DNA of 64,000 bases from Phycisphaeraceae bacterium (GTDB lineage Bacteria; Planctomycetota; Phycisphaerae; Phycisphaerales; UBA1924). The stretch covers positions 1-64,000 of the forward strand of contig JAHBWW010000004.1 in NCBI GenBank assembly GCA_019636795.1, given 5' to 3'. Position 1 is the stretch's first letter, and the number at the start of each line of letters is the position of its first letter. The notes under the pieces are model-generated. The model worked only from the letters and a program-made list of their open reading frames with translations, ran no database searches and was not told the origin of the DNA. Below, piece by piece: positions 33,803 to 42,036 of this stretch. A program made the position numbers and the translations under genes.

Positions 33803-33863
33803 ACTTGATCCTGATTGCAGAAACCATGCCCGTTGGACGGAGTTTCTGCAGTCAGAATCAAGT
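33803..33863. repeat. Long inverted repeat between convergent genes
   Basis: Arms of 22 bases (33803-33824 and 33842-33863) with two mismatches and a 17-base loop. One mismatch becomes a G-U pair in RNA. It sits between the HTH gene and the convergent terminase gene, where a bidirectional terminator would be expected, but no T-run follows. Alternatives are an operator for the HTH protein or a mark of insertion of the 31.9-33.8 kb cargo. Confidence 0.6.
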
Positions 33864-33906
33864 CACGATAGAGATCGATCGCTTCACCGAGATTGCCGCG
33901 GGCTGA

Positions 33907-36198
33907 TCACGAGCGAGACTTCCTCAGAGCCGACAGCCGCACACGAGGCCTCACCGCGACTTTGTGGTCCGTCCCGAACAGCACCGCCCCCTGCAATGAG
34001 GCCGCCACCGCCGAGCCGACCAGGCAGTCCAGCCAGTGGTTGTCGAGGCCCGCGACCCGCAGCTTCCACTCGTCGACCGTCCGGCCGCGGCCCTCGGTCT
34101 TCACCCGGTACTCGCTGGTCAGGTGGTCGGCCAGCAGGCGGTGCCGTGAGGCCTCGCGGCCGAAGAGCGGCAGGCAGCCCGGGTCGCCCATGGGCACGCC
34201 CAGCCGCGCGTGAGCAAAGCTCTTCCAGTAGTTGGTGTCGTAGACCACGTGCCGCACGGCCCGCTTGCCGTTCACCAGCGGCACGCGCCAGTTGAGCCCG
34301 ACCCGCTCGCCGCGTTTACGCTTGTAGTCGCTGAACGGGATGCTGCTCGCGCCCACGTACCGTCCGTGGCTGGGCATGACGATCCCGGCGTGGGGCGACT
34401 GGCGGCAGAACTGGTACACCACGTCCGACGACTGGCCCCAGTTCGCGTCGATGAGGCAACGCTCGATGCGCAGGTCCGTCCCATCGTCGCGCCGCCACGC
34501 TTTACCGAGCAGGTCGCCGGTCAGGGCCTCGAGCCCCGCGTAGATCGCGCCCTCCTGGCCCGCCCGTGGGAACTCGGTCAGCAGCGTCCGCCGAGCATCG
34601 CGCAGCGAGAAGTACTGCTGCTTCGGGTCCGGCCACGCCCCGTAATCAAGCACGTAGCCGGTGAAGTCGTCCTCCCAGCCCGCGACGAGCCAGAACAGCA
34701 GCTTGCCCTGCACGTCGATGAACGCCGTCGCACGCGTGCAGCCGATGGGCACAACACCCCGGGGCATGCCGTTGGTCTTCGCCGCGATCTGCTCGGGCGT
34801 GAGCAGGTCGTCGTCGGCCGCGACTTCGGGCAGCGGCTCGTTCTGGTACTCGGCCCAGAACGCGGCCTCGTCCTGGAGCTTGAGGTTCATCGCGTGCTGG
34901 ACGGCGCTGAGCTCGTCGTGGTTGAACCGGGCTGGCCAGGCGATCGATGCGCCGGCGTCCATCTTCCTGCGGTTCCGCTTGTAGAACGCCGTCGCCTGCG
35001 AGAGACCCCGGTCGGCCCGCAGGCCCTCGGCGCGGATCTCGGCGTACCTCGCCCACAGCGCCTCGTCGGCCGGGAAGGCGTAGACCATCTTCGTCCGCTC
35101 GCCCTGCCACTGGGGGTGCTTGTCGCGGTCGAGCAGCCGGTCGGCCAGGTCGTCGGGCCGCACGACCGTGACCGTCATCAGCCCCGCGATCTTCTGGCCT
35201 GGCCCGGCGAGGCCGAGGATGGCCCCCGCGAGCACGCGCTCCCGGGCTGCGCACTGGCTGGGGCTCCGGGCCGACTCGTCGGTCTGCGGATCGTCGATGA
35301 GCACGAGCGACGGGCGGACGCTCTGGCCGTCCGGACGCTTGCGCTTCATACCGCGGATGCGCCCGGTGATCCCCGCAACGGCGATGATGGCACCCGACGC
35401 GGCGGATCCTTCGATGGTGGGAAGGACGATCTCCTTGGCGGTCCAACCGATGTGCGTCGGCTCGCCCTTGTAGAGCTGACCCGAAGCCCGCTGGTGGATG
35501 CTTTCCAGGCTGCGGATCGGGTAGCACGCTTCCGGGAAGTCGTCGGCCAGCAGGTCATTGTTCTCCAGCTCGCTCTTGATGCTCTCCAGCATCGAGGCCG
35601 CGTGCTCCTCGTCCGAGCCGATCAGGCACACGAACGGCCGGGCCCCGATCAGGATGGCCCAGAGGCAGGCGGTCTCGCAGAGCGTGGTCTTCCCGCTGCC
35701 GCGCGGCATGGCCATCGCGAACAGGCCGCCCTCGAGCACCGCCGTCTCCAGCTTGGCGATGACCTTGAGGTGATCGTCCGACCACGGCAGGTGGAAGGTC
35801 TGGGGGAAGTAGGTGTCGCAGAAGGCTTTGAACGACTGGGTGCAGCGTCGCTTGCGCTCGGGGTTGCCGACCGGCGGAAGCTCGCCGATGTTCCGGCCCG
35901 AGAGCGAGAGGGCTTTGTTCCTCTCGCGGGCCCGCTCGCGCACCGCGTCGTAGCCCGATAGTTCATCCTCCGCTGGCTCTGGCTTCGGCTCGTGGCGCGT
36001 CGCCACCAGCCAGGCGGTGTATCGAAACAGGTCGACGGTCTTCCCGTCTCCAATCCGAAACCCCGCCCGCGTGCGGTGGCGGTGCAGCTGCCGCTCGTTG
36101 ATCACCTCGCCCAGCGGGGTCGAGTTCAGAAGCCGGCACGTCTCCGACGGCTTGAGCGAGCGCGGGTCGATCTTGGGTGAGTCACTCGCCACGGCCAC
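33907..36198 (-). CDS. Terminase large subunit
   Basis: A protein of 763 residues. Walker A MPRGSGKTTLCETA and Walker B LVLIDDPQTDE define the packaging ATPase. The second half has conserved Asp positions of the RNase H-like nuclease (ATAFIDVQGKLLFW; CLIDANWGQSSDVV). The length and sequence favour the GpA-like group that packages from cohesive or defined ends. The N-terminal 60 residues resemble a small DNA-binding module (KPSETCRLLNSTPLGEVI). It pumps DNA into the head through the portal. Confidence 0.9.
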   Translation of the reverse strand: MAVASDSPKIDPRSLKPSETCRLLNSTPLGEVINERQLHRHRTRAGFRIGDGKTVDLFRYTAWLVATRHEPKPEPAEDELSGYDAVRERARERNKALSLSGRNIGELPPVGNPERKRRCTQSFKAFCDTYFPQTFHLPWSDDHLKVIAKLETAVLEGGLFAMAMPRGSGKTTLCETACLWAILIGARPFVCLIGSDEEHAASMLESIKSELENNDLLADDFPEACYPIRSLESIHQRASGQLYKGEPTHIGWTAKEIVLPTIEGSAASGAIIAVAGITGRIRGMKRKRPDGQSVRPSLVLIDDPQTDESARSPSQCAARERVLAGAILGLAGPGQKIAGLMTVTVVRPDDLADRLLDRDKHPQWQGERTKMVYAFPADEALWARYAEIRAEGLRADRGLSQATAFYKRNRRKMDAGASIAWPARFNHDELSAVQHAMNLKLQDEAAFWAEYQNEPLPEVAADDDLLTPEQIAAKTNGMPRGVVPIGCTRATAFIDVQGKLLFWLVAGWEDDFTGYVLDYGAWPDPKQQYFSLRDARRTLLTEFPRAGQEGAIYAGLEALTGDLLGKAWRRDDGTDLRIERCLIDANWGQSSDVVYQFCRQSPHAGIVMPSHGRYVGASSIPFSDYKRKRGERVGLNWRVPLVNGKRAVRHVVYDTNYWKSFAHARLGVPMGDPGCLPLFGREASRHRLLADHLTSEYRVKTEGRGRTVDEWKLRVAGLDNHWLDCLVGSAVAASLQGAVLFGTDHKVAVRPRVRLSALRKSRS

Positions 36199-36421
36199 CC
36201 CCGGCGCTCATCTGCTGCACAAGCCACGCGGCGTACTGCACGAGGTTGATGCTTCCGTCCGCGTTGGTCGGCGCGCCGGCATCGATGTCCGCCCGGAGCA
36301 TGTCTTCGGTGACGGGGCTTCCGCCCACGCGCGTGAGTACCCGGGCCGCGTCGGCCGGGGACATCGCCGCCGGATTGAGGCGCTGCGGCCCGCCGTCGCT
36401 AGGCGCGTGTTCGGGAGTCAT
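36182..36421 (-). CDS. Small protein upstream of terminase, possible small-subunit function
   Basis: A protein of 79 residues from the ATG at 36421 (MTPEHAPSD). The segment MSPADAARVLTRVGG and DMLRADIDAGAPTNADG resembles a short HTH-like fold; the same type of gene commonly precedes terminase in planctomycete prophages. It overlaps the terminase start by 17 bases. It may recognise the packaging site, but this is by position only. A divergent promoter region of about 170 bases follows. Confidence 0.55.
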   Translation of the reverse strand: MTPEHAPSDGGPQRLNPAAMSPADAARVLTRVGGSPVTEDMLRADIDAGAPTNADGSINLVQYAAWLVQQMSAGGGRGE

Positions 36422-36591
36422 CGCGCACCTCCCGGACCTTGCCGCCACATCGCCACCCACATCACCCCAGAATCTCGAAAACATCTGCAAATGCAGGCCA
36501 AAACGCCTTCCCTTCGGCCGGATGTCATGGCTTCATGTGTCACACGCGGAGCGAGTGCCCGCGGCATAGACCACCCGAAGGAGACCACGCA

Positions 36592-36861
36592 ATGACCGAC
36601 GCCAAGACGACCACGAACGAGACCGCCAGCCAGGCCTACGCGAAGCGCCGCAGCGACATCGCCCGCCTGATCGATGTCCTGCAGATGGAACTGGACGCCC
36701 ACGCCAAGCGGGCCGCGCTCGCCGATACGCACTGGGGCTACCCGGGCGACCTCGGCCGCATCCGCGAGGGGCTGATCGAGCTGGTGATGAGCATGAGCGG
36801 GATGGAGCGCGAGCGCATCGAGGACTTCCTGGCCGAAGCGGACGACGCCGACGCCAACTGA
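36592..36861 (+). CDS. Small phage protein of unknown function
   Basis: 89 residues starting at an ATG preceded by GAAGGAG. It is mostly helical with IARLIDVLQMELDAHAKRA and ERERIEDFLAEAD. First of four plus-strand genes that run away from the structural operon. No family name known to me. Confidence 0.65.
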   Translation: MTDAKTTTNETASQAYAKRRSDIARLIDVLQMELDAHAKRAALADTHWGYPGDLGRIREGLIELVMSMSGMERERIEDFLAEADDADAN

Positions 36862-36891
36862 ACGCACCGCACCCCGAAGGAGCAGACGACC

Positions 36892-37116
36892 ATGAGCAAA
36901 GCACGCGACACCGCCATCAACCGCATCGCCCGCGAGGCCCTCGGCCTCGAAACCCTCGATGCCCGCAACATGGACAGCCTCGACTTCCACGACCTCTCGG
37001 TCTGGTCGGTCAAGGAAGCGCTCGAACGGGCGTACGAAGCGGGCCGCAAATCGGCCCCGCCAACACGAACCACATGCCCGGCCTGCAACCGGGACATTGA
37101 GATCCGACCCCTCTGA
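36892..37116 (+). CDS. DUF6900-like small protein
   Basis: 74 residues after a GAAGGAG ribosome site. The block IAREALGLETLDARNMDSLD and FHDLSVWSVKEALERAYEAG is the pattern of the DUF6900 domain, of unknown function, common in planctomycete and other phages. A C-terminal CPACNRD might bind metal. It ends in an intrinsic terminator that begins inside its stop codon. Confidence 0.68.
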   Translation: MSKARDTAINRIAREALGLETLDARNMDSLDFHDLSVWSVKEALERAYEAGRKSAPPTRTTCPACNRDIEIRPL

Positions 37117-37146
37117 AGCCCGCTCGTCGCGGGCTTCGCTGTTTTT
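37115..37146 (+). terminator. Intrinsic terminator after the DUF6900-like gene
   Basis: GAAGCCCGC, TCGTC, GCGGGCTTC forms a perfect 9-bp stem, then GCTGTTTTT. The stem starts within the stop codon of the preceding gene, so it probably limits expression of the HARE-HTH gene downstream. Confidence 0.8.
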
Positions 37147-37167
37147 GCAACACGAAGGAGTACCGAC

Positions 37168-37683
37168 ATGACGAAGAAGACCACCACAAAGAAGACGACC
37201 CCCAAGAAAGCCAGCAGCAAGACGGCTGCGAAGAAGACCCCGGCCAAGAAGACGCCCCGCATGTCCGCCAGCGCCGCCCGTGCCGAGGGCGCGGCCAAGA
37301 CCAAGCGGGCCCAACAGGCCAAAGCCGCTCCGCAGGACCACGAGGTGCCCAGCCCGAAGGAGATCGCCAACGACGCGAACCTGGAGGCGTACGCGAAGGG
37401 CAAAGCCCCCAAGCAGCCGCGCCCGAAGAAGCCCGCGACGGATCGCAAGCCGAGCGGCCTCGACCTCGCCGCCAAGGTCCTCGCCGAGGCGGGCGAGCCA
37501 CTGGCCGCCAAGGCCATCGCCGAGCGTGCGATCGCGGCGGGCTGGAAGACTAGCGGCAAGACGCCGCACGCCACGCTCTACGCCGCGATCATCCGGGAGA
37601 TCTCCAAGAAGGGCGACGCGGCCCGCTTCAAGAAGACCGACCGAGGCCTCTTCGTCGCGGCGGATGCGAAGGGAGGGCGCTGA
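37168..37683 (+). CDS. HARE-HTH protein with a histone H1-like Lys/Ala tail
   Basis: A protein of 171 residues. The N-terminal 80 residues are Lys/Ala/Thr-rich ([20 protein letters not shown]), as in bacterial histone H1-like proteins. Residues about 95-160 are a HARE-HTH winged helix ([20 protein letters not shown], then [20 protein letters not shown] and the final RGLFVAA). The combination suggests a chromatin or DNA-compaction protein. It is preceded by GAAGGAG. Many planctomycetes encode chromosomal copies of this type. Confidence 0.8.
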   Translation: MTKKTTTKKTTPKKASSKTAAKKTPAKKTPRMSASAARAEGAAKTKRAQQAKAAPQDHEVPSPKEIANDANLEAYAKGKAPKQPRPKKPATDRKPSGLDLAAKVLAEAGEPLAAKAIAERAIAAGWKTSGKTPHATLYAAIIREISKKGDAARFKKTDRGLFVAADAKGGR

Positions 37684-38058
37684 ATGGAACGGCCCGACCA
37701 AGAGCCCCGGCCCGAGCGCACCGAGTCGTTCCGCGTCGATGCCGACGGCAGCCTGGTGCGCAGCGTCGTCCCCAGGGTCGGCTCGCCCTACGAGCACCGA
37801 TGCACGATGTGGGCATTCAAACGCGTCTGCTGGCGCTTCGATGAGCACGGCGAGGGCGACACCGTCGAGACGCTCGCCGCCGCGGCGCAGATCCCGGTCA
37901 CCCAGGCCGCGACGGCCCTGGCGTTCCTGCTCGAGCGCGGCATCGTCACCACCGAGCGCCGGAAGAACTTCCCCGCGACCATCGATGTCCACCTCGACGG
38001 GATGACCGAGTACCACGCCTTGAGGGAGAAGGGCCCGGAGCCAGCCGACGCCGATTGA
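37684..38058 (+). CDS. Small protein with a possible winged-helix region
   Basis: A protein of 124 residues that starts immediately after the HARE-HTH stop. The segment DTVETLAAAAQIPVTQAATA followed by FLLERGIVTTERRKNFPA looks like a winged helix, and a conserved CTMWAFKRVCWRF lies before it. It ends just before a terminator. No family assignment. Confidence 0.6.
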   Translation: MERPDQEPRPERTESFRVDADGSLVRSVVPRVGSPYEHRCTMWAFKRVCWRFDEHGEGDTVETLAAAAQIPVTQAATALAFLLERGIVTTERRKNFPATIDVHLDGMTEYHALREKGPEPADAD

Positions 38059-38085
38059 CCCGCTCCGGACCGCCAGATCCCGCTT

Positions 38086-38107
38086 CCCCGGCCCTTGGCC
38101 GGGGTTT
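38086..38107 (+). terminator. Terminator-like hairpin after the plus-strand small-gene cluster
   Basis: CCCCGGCC, CTT, GGCCGGGG followed by TTTCTC. The stem is strong and GC-only; the T-tract is short. It separates the small-gene cluster from the Fic promoter. Confidence 0.6.
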
Positions 38108-38134
38108 CTCGTCGAAGCGGGGCTCTCAGAACAA

Positions 38135-38187
38135 AGAAACGATCGTTTTCTACCGATCTTGACTGAGAAACGATCGATTCGTAGTAT
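38135..38187 (+). promoter_or_regulatory. Fic gene promoter with two operator copies
   Basis: TTGACT (38159-38164), 17 bases and TAGTAT (38182-38187) make a near-ideal sigma-70 promoter. AGAAACGATCG occurs twice, at 38135-38145 and 38166-38176, 31 bases apart, or three helical turns. The first copy extends to the palindrome AAACGATCGTTT; the second lies between the -35 and -10 boxes. A repressor bound to both sites would face the same side and block polymerase. The Fic protein itself has a C-terminal winged helix and is a candidate. Confidence 0.8.
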
Positions 38188-38217
38188 GGAGCCCTCGGAA
38201 CGGAGCGTTTCATAGCC

Positions 38218-39369
38218 ATGACCCGCCAGACCGGCACATATCGAACGCGCACCACCCACGGCGAGACCGTGAAGGCGTTCGTGCCGCACCCGCTGCCGCC
38301 ATCGGATCCACCGCTGGTGATCGAGGGCGACCTGGCAGCTCTGCACGCCAAGGCCGTCGCCGCCATCGGTCTTCTCCGCGTGGCGGGGGCGATGGTGCCA
38401 GACCCCGGCTGGTTCCTCTACGGCTTCGTCCGCAAGGAGGCCGTGCTGTCCTCGCAGATCGAGGGCACCCAGGCGACGCTCCGCGATGTCGCCACCTTCG
38501 AGGCCACCAGCACCACCGACCGCCCCGACGATGTCGAGGAGGTCTGCAATTACGTTGACGCGCTCAACCATGCCCGCGCCACGATCGCCGACCGCGCCGG
38601 TCTGCCGCTCAGCACGCGCCTCCTCTGCGATGTGCATCGCCTGCTCATGCGGGGTGTCCGCGGCGAGGACAAACTCCCCGGCGAGATCCGCCGCAGCCAG
38701 AACTGGATCGGCGGTTCGCGTCCCGGCAACGCCCGCTTCGTCCCGCCGCCCCACGAGGAGGTCGCGCCCGCGCTGGCCGCGCTCGAGAAGTGGATCCATT
38801 CGGACGATCCGCTGCCGCCGCTGGTCAAGGCCGGGCTCGCGCATGTGCAGTTCGAGACTATCCACCCGTTTCTCGATGGCAATGGCCGCATCGGCCGCAT
38901 GCTGATCACGCTGCTCGTTGAGCACTGGGGCCTGCTCGATCAGCCGCTCTTGTACCTGAGCGTCGCGTTCAAGCGCCGCCAGCCGGAGTACTACGCGCGG
39001 CTCGCCGCCGTGCGCACCGAGGGCGACTGGGAGGGTTGGACCGCGTTCTTCCTCGAGTGCGTCAAGGATGCGGCCGATGACGGCGTGCGCATCGCGCAAG
39101 CCATCCACACGCTGATGGGTCACGACCGTGCCCGTGTCGTTCGCCACGAACGAGCGACCATCACGGTGGTGCAGCTCCTCGATCTGCTGCCCTCGAACCC
39201 GGTCCTGACTGTTCCGCGGGCCAGTGAACTGCTGGGCATCACCGCGCCACCGGCGCGCAAGGCCATCGATCTGCTCGAAGAGCTCGGCGTGCTCCGCGAG
39301 ACCACCGGCAAGCAGCGCGACCGGGTCTACGCCTACCACGCCTACCTCGAACTGCTGACCGAGCCGTAG
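38218..39369 (+). CDS. fic: Fic-domain protein with inhibitory helix and winged-helix tail
   Basis: A protein of 383 residues. Order: Fic N-terminal domain, inhibitory helix motif SSQIEG (the (S/T)xxxE(G/N) motif, class II), Fic core with HPFLDGNGRIGR, and a C-terminal winged helix (TVPRASELLGITAPPARKAI). The core transfers AMP or another nucleotide to a hydroxyl group of a target, and the inhibitory Glu keeps it inactive until relieved. Its own promoter carries two operator copies. On the plus strand inside a minus-strand prophage it is likely cargo: a growth control or anti-phage factor. Confidence 0.9.
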   Translation: MTRQTGTYRTRTTHGETVKAFVPHPLPPSDPPLVIEGDLAALHAKAVAAIGLLRVAGAMVPDPGWFLYGFVRKEAVLSSQIEGTQATLRDVATFEATSTTDRPDDVEEVCNYVDALNHARATIADRAGLPLSTRLLCDVHRLLMRGVRGEDKLPGEIRRSQNWIGGSRPGNARFVPPPHEEVAPALAALEKWIHSDDPLPPLVKAGLAHVQFETIHPFLDGNGRIGRMLITLLVEHWGLLDQPLLYLSVAFKRRQPEYYARLAAVRTEGDWEGWTAFFLECVKDAADDGVRIAQAIHTLMGHDRARVVRHERATITVVQLLDLLPSNPVLTVPRASELLGITAPPARKAIDLLEELGVLRETTGKQRDRVYAYHAYLELLTEP

Positions 39370-39374
39370 CGCCA

Positions 39375-40724
39375 TCACACTCCGCTCCCGATATGGACTG
39401 GCTCCGTCGCATCCGCTGGAACCCGCTCGGCCTTCTTCCCCGTGAACGCCTCCCACCGCTGCACGATCACATCGCAATACAGCGGGTCGAGCTCCATCAG
39501 GAACCCGCGCCGTCCGTGCTGCTCGCAGGCAATCAGCGTCGAACCCGAGCCGCCGAAGAGGTCCAGCACGTTCTCGCCGGGCTTCGACGAGTACTCGATC
39601 GCGCGGGCCGCGAGCTCGACGGGCTTCTCGGTCAGGTGGACCATGCTCTGCGGGTTGACCTTCTTGACGTGCCAGAGGTCGGTGGCGTTGTTGGGGCCGT
39701 AGAAGTGGTGCCCCGCGCCCTCCTTCCAGCCATAGAAGCAGATCTCGAATGCGCCCATGAAGTCCTTGCGGGTCAGCACCGGGTGCTGCTTGTCCCACAC
39801 GATGCCCTGGCTGAAGTACAGCCCGCAGGCCTCGAGGGGGCCGGGGTAGTTGCCCAGGTTCGCGTAGCCGCCCCAGATGTAGAACGAGCCGCCCGGCTTG
39901 AGCGCCCGCGCCGCGTTGCCGAACCACGCCAGCAGCAGCGCGTCGAAGGCGTCGTCGGTCACGAAGTCGTTGGCCAGCGGCCGGTCCTTGGCGCGCATCT
40001 TGGTGCCCGTCGGCTTGGCCTTCTCCGGGTGCCGGGCGAGGTCGAGCTTCTGGTGGTGGGTCTGGGCCCTGCCGGTCTGCTTGCTGAACGAGCTGTTACC
40101 CGCCGCGATGGCGTTGTTGCTCCGCGGCTCGACCTTCACGTTGTACGGCGGGTCGGTGTTCACGAGGTCGATGACCTGCCCGTCGAGCAGTCGATCGAGA
40201 TCCACCTCGTTGCTGCTGTCGCCGCAGAGCAGCCGGTGCTTGCCGAGGATCCACAGGTCGCCCGGGCGCGTGGTCGCCTCGTCGGGCGGTGAGGGCACCT
40301 CGTCGGGATCGGTCAGCCCGGCGTTCCCGCCGGCGTTGAGGAGCTTCGTGAGTTCCTTCTCGTCGAAGCCCAGCGACGCGAGGTCGAAGTCCATCGCCTG
40401 CAGCTCGCCGAGCTCGATGGGCAGCAGGTCGAAGTTCCACTCGGCCAGCTCGCCGCTCTTGTTGTCGGCGATGCGGTACGCCTTGATCTGCGCCGTGCTC
40501 AGGTCCTTGGCGACATGCACCGGGACCTTCTCCAGCCCGAGCTTCATCGCCGCCTTGTACCGCGTGTGGCCGCAGACGATGACGCCCTCGGTGTCGACCA
40601 CGATCGGCTGGCGGAAGCCGAACTCCCGCAGCGATGTAGCGACGGCATCGACCGCGCCGTCGTTGAGGCGGGGGTTGTTCTCGTACGGGGTGATGTCCGC
40701 GAGGGGACGCAGTTCGATCTTCAT
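39375..40724 (-). CDS. ParB/Srx-domain DNA methyltransferase fusion
   Basis: A protein of 449 residues. The N terminus is ParB/Srx-like (LRPLADITPYENNPRLNDG and the catalytic-type VIVCGHTRYKAAMKLG). A DNA N4-cytosine/N6-adenine methyltransferase of the DPPY-first order follows: VNTDPPYNVKV before LDLFGGSGSTLIACE. I chose the ATG at 40724 (MKIELRPL), which has GGAGG upstream. Such fusions are common in phages and protect the genome from host restriction. Target sequence unknown. Confidence 0.9.
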   Translation of the reverse strand: MKIELRPLADITPYENNPRLNDGAVDAVATSLREFGFRQPIVVDTEGVIVCGHTRYKAAMKLGLEKVPVHVAKDLSTAQIKAYRIADNKSGELAEWNFDLLPIELGELQAMDFDLASLGFDEKELTKLLNAGGNAGLTDPDEVPSPPDEATTRPGDLWILGKHRLLCGDSSNEVDLDRLLDGQVIDLVNTDPPYNVKVEPRSNNAIAAGNSSFSKQTGRAQTHHQKLDLARHPEKAKPTGTKMRAKDRPLANDFVTDDAFDALLLAWFGNAARALKPGGSFYIWGGYANLGNYPGPLEACGLYFSQGIVWDKQHPVLTRKDFMGAFEICFYGWKEGAGHHFYGPNNATDLWHVKKVNPQSMVHLTEKPVELAARAIEYSSKPGENVLDLFGGSGSTLIACEQHGRRGFLMELDPLYCDVIVQRWEAFTGKKAERVPADATEPVHIGSGV

Positions 40725-40944
40725 GGCAGGAGCCTCCGTGCTTCGGGGTTGGGGATCGGGGTGAACAGGCCGGCGCACTGGCGGGCGACGTTCGCCCGTG
40801 CGGGGCCAGTTGGCGGGATCGGGGGTTGGATGGGGAAACCGCCGCCGGGCGCGACACGGGCCAACGTGGGGCGACCCGTGGCCGGGCGGGCGAGGGGTGC
40901 TTGGTGCGTAAGTTCGGACCGGATTGGTTGCATACGGGAGTTCA

Positions 40945-41313
40945 TCACACGGACTCGCCGCGCATCGCACGCAGAATGTTCGCGTAGCGGCATCCCATCG
41001 CCTCGCACATGGCTGCGAACGGCAAGAAGATCTGGCAAGCATCGAAGTGCTCGGCCGCCGCGTTCACATCCGACCGCGTCCAGATGTCGGGCTGCGAGAG
41101 GCTGACCACTCCATGCTCAATGAGCATGTCGAGCATCGGGGGACGGCAGTCGTAGCCGCGCGACCGCAGGTGATTCGAAGCGGCCGCCTTTGTCATTGGA
41201 AACATCCGATCACGCTCCGCCTCGGCCGCGGCATGGAAGTCCCGGCTGGTCTCCGCTGGCGGCTTGAGACACAACTCAACGTACTCGTCAAATGTCAGTC
41301 CGGTCTTCATCAT
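40945..41313 (-). CDS. Phage protein of unknown function
   Basis: A protein of 122 residues. It starts MMKTGLTFDEYVELCLKPP and carries DRMFPMTKAAASNHLRSRGY and GCRYANILRAMRGE. The helical pattern is compatible with a small DNA-binding protein, not proven. It overlaps the HNH stop by 26 bases, so the two are translationally linked. About 220 bases without a gene follow before the methyltransferase. Confidence 0.55.
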   Translation of the reverse strand: MMKTGLTFDEYVELCLKPPAETSRDFHAAAEAERDRMFPMTKAAASNHLRSRGYDCRPPMLDMLIEHGVVSLSQPDIWTRSDVNAAAEHFDACQIFLPFAAMCEAMGCRYANILRAMRGESV

Positions 41314-41908
41314 CGATTGATCCTTCACGCTCAGCGCACACCGACCACCGAACGACCTCGCCGCACATCGCGACAAACGCCTCGTTGGTCATCGAGTTCT
41401 TGGCCCGGTTCACATCCTTGTGCAGCACCTGTGTGTTCTCGATCAGGTGCTCGCCGCCGAAGCGAAGCGGCACGATGTGATCGAGCGCAGCGGTTTCTGG
41501 TGTCAGCAGCCTCCCCGTCATGGCGCATCGATAACCTTGGTGTTCGAGCAGCGCAAGCACATTCGCCGTCGAGACCGGCCCCGTCACCATGTTCGATCCG
41601 CCTCTTTGACATACCGAAGGGGCGTTCGAACCCGCGCCGCCGCCCACCGGTCCCATGGACCGATCCGATACCTCCGCGCCACCGTGCCGCTGTTCGCGAC
41701 CGACTTCGTTGCGAACGCGGTCCATGTCGCTGCGGGCGGAGCCAGTGCGTGTCGCGGCGGTCTTTGGCTGAGACGGATCCGCCACCCCGTCGCCATGCTT
41801 GTCGCCGCCCTGGGCCACGGTAAGGCGAAGATCCGCGCATTCCTCGCGTCCGCGCCGTACACCCTGACCATCGTCGTCGCGGATTCTCTCCATACTGCGT
41901 CCATGCAT
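41288..41908 (-). CDS. HNH endonuclease-domain protein, start uncertain
   Basis: The C-terminal 90 residues are a clear HNH nuclease: GYRCAMTGRLLTPETAALDH, then IVPLRFGGEHLIENTQVLHK and DVNRAKNSM. The ATG at 41908 lies five bases from AAAGGAG, giving 206 residues with an unusual N-terminal half. A second ATG at 41904, in another frame, uses the same ribosome site and encodes a 106-residue peptide ending at 41584. A shorter HNH protein from 41590 (100 residues) would have AGAGG ten bases upstream. Which start is used cannot be told here. HNH proteins next to replication genes may assist packaging or act as homing enzymes. Confidence 0.65.
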   Translation of the reverse strand: MHGRSMERIRDDDGQGVRRGREECADLRLTVAQGGDKHGDGVADPSQPKTAATRTGSARSDMDRVRNEVGREQRHGGAEVSDRSMGPVGGGAGSNAPSVCQRGGSNMVTGPVSTANVLALLEHQGYRCAMTGRLLTPETAALDHIVPLRFGGEHLIENTQVLHKDVNRAKNSMTNEAFVAMCGEVVRWSVCAEREGSIDDEDRTDI

Positions 41909-42036
41909 CGCCTCTCCTTTCGAGACTCGGACAGATGAAACAAACTCAAACGGGGATTGCGGCTGTTCCCGCGGGCGTCGGCTGGCCATCCCCCCTGGGA
42001 AGTACCTACGCCGCCTGCCTTTGCCCTGCCCCTGGC

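Noticed and set aside
17203-36198. Gene transfer agent instead of prophage
   Set aside because: A replication module, sigma factor and serine recombinase accompany the structural genes, which favours a phage genome.
36418-39927. 1169-codon minus-strand open frame
   Set aside because: It runs opposite to five well-supported plus-strand genes, including fic with its intact motif. The translation is low-complexity Arg/Gly/Leu-rich, the usual antisense shadow in GC-rich DNA.
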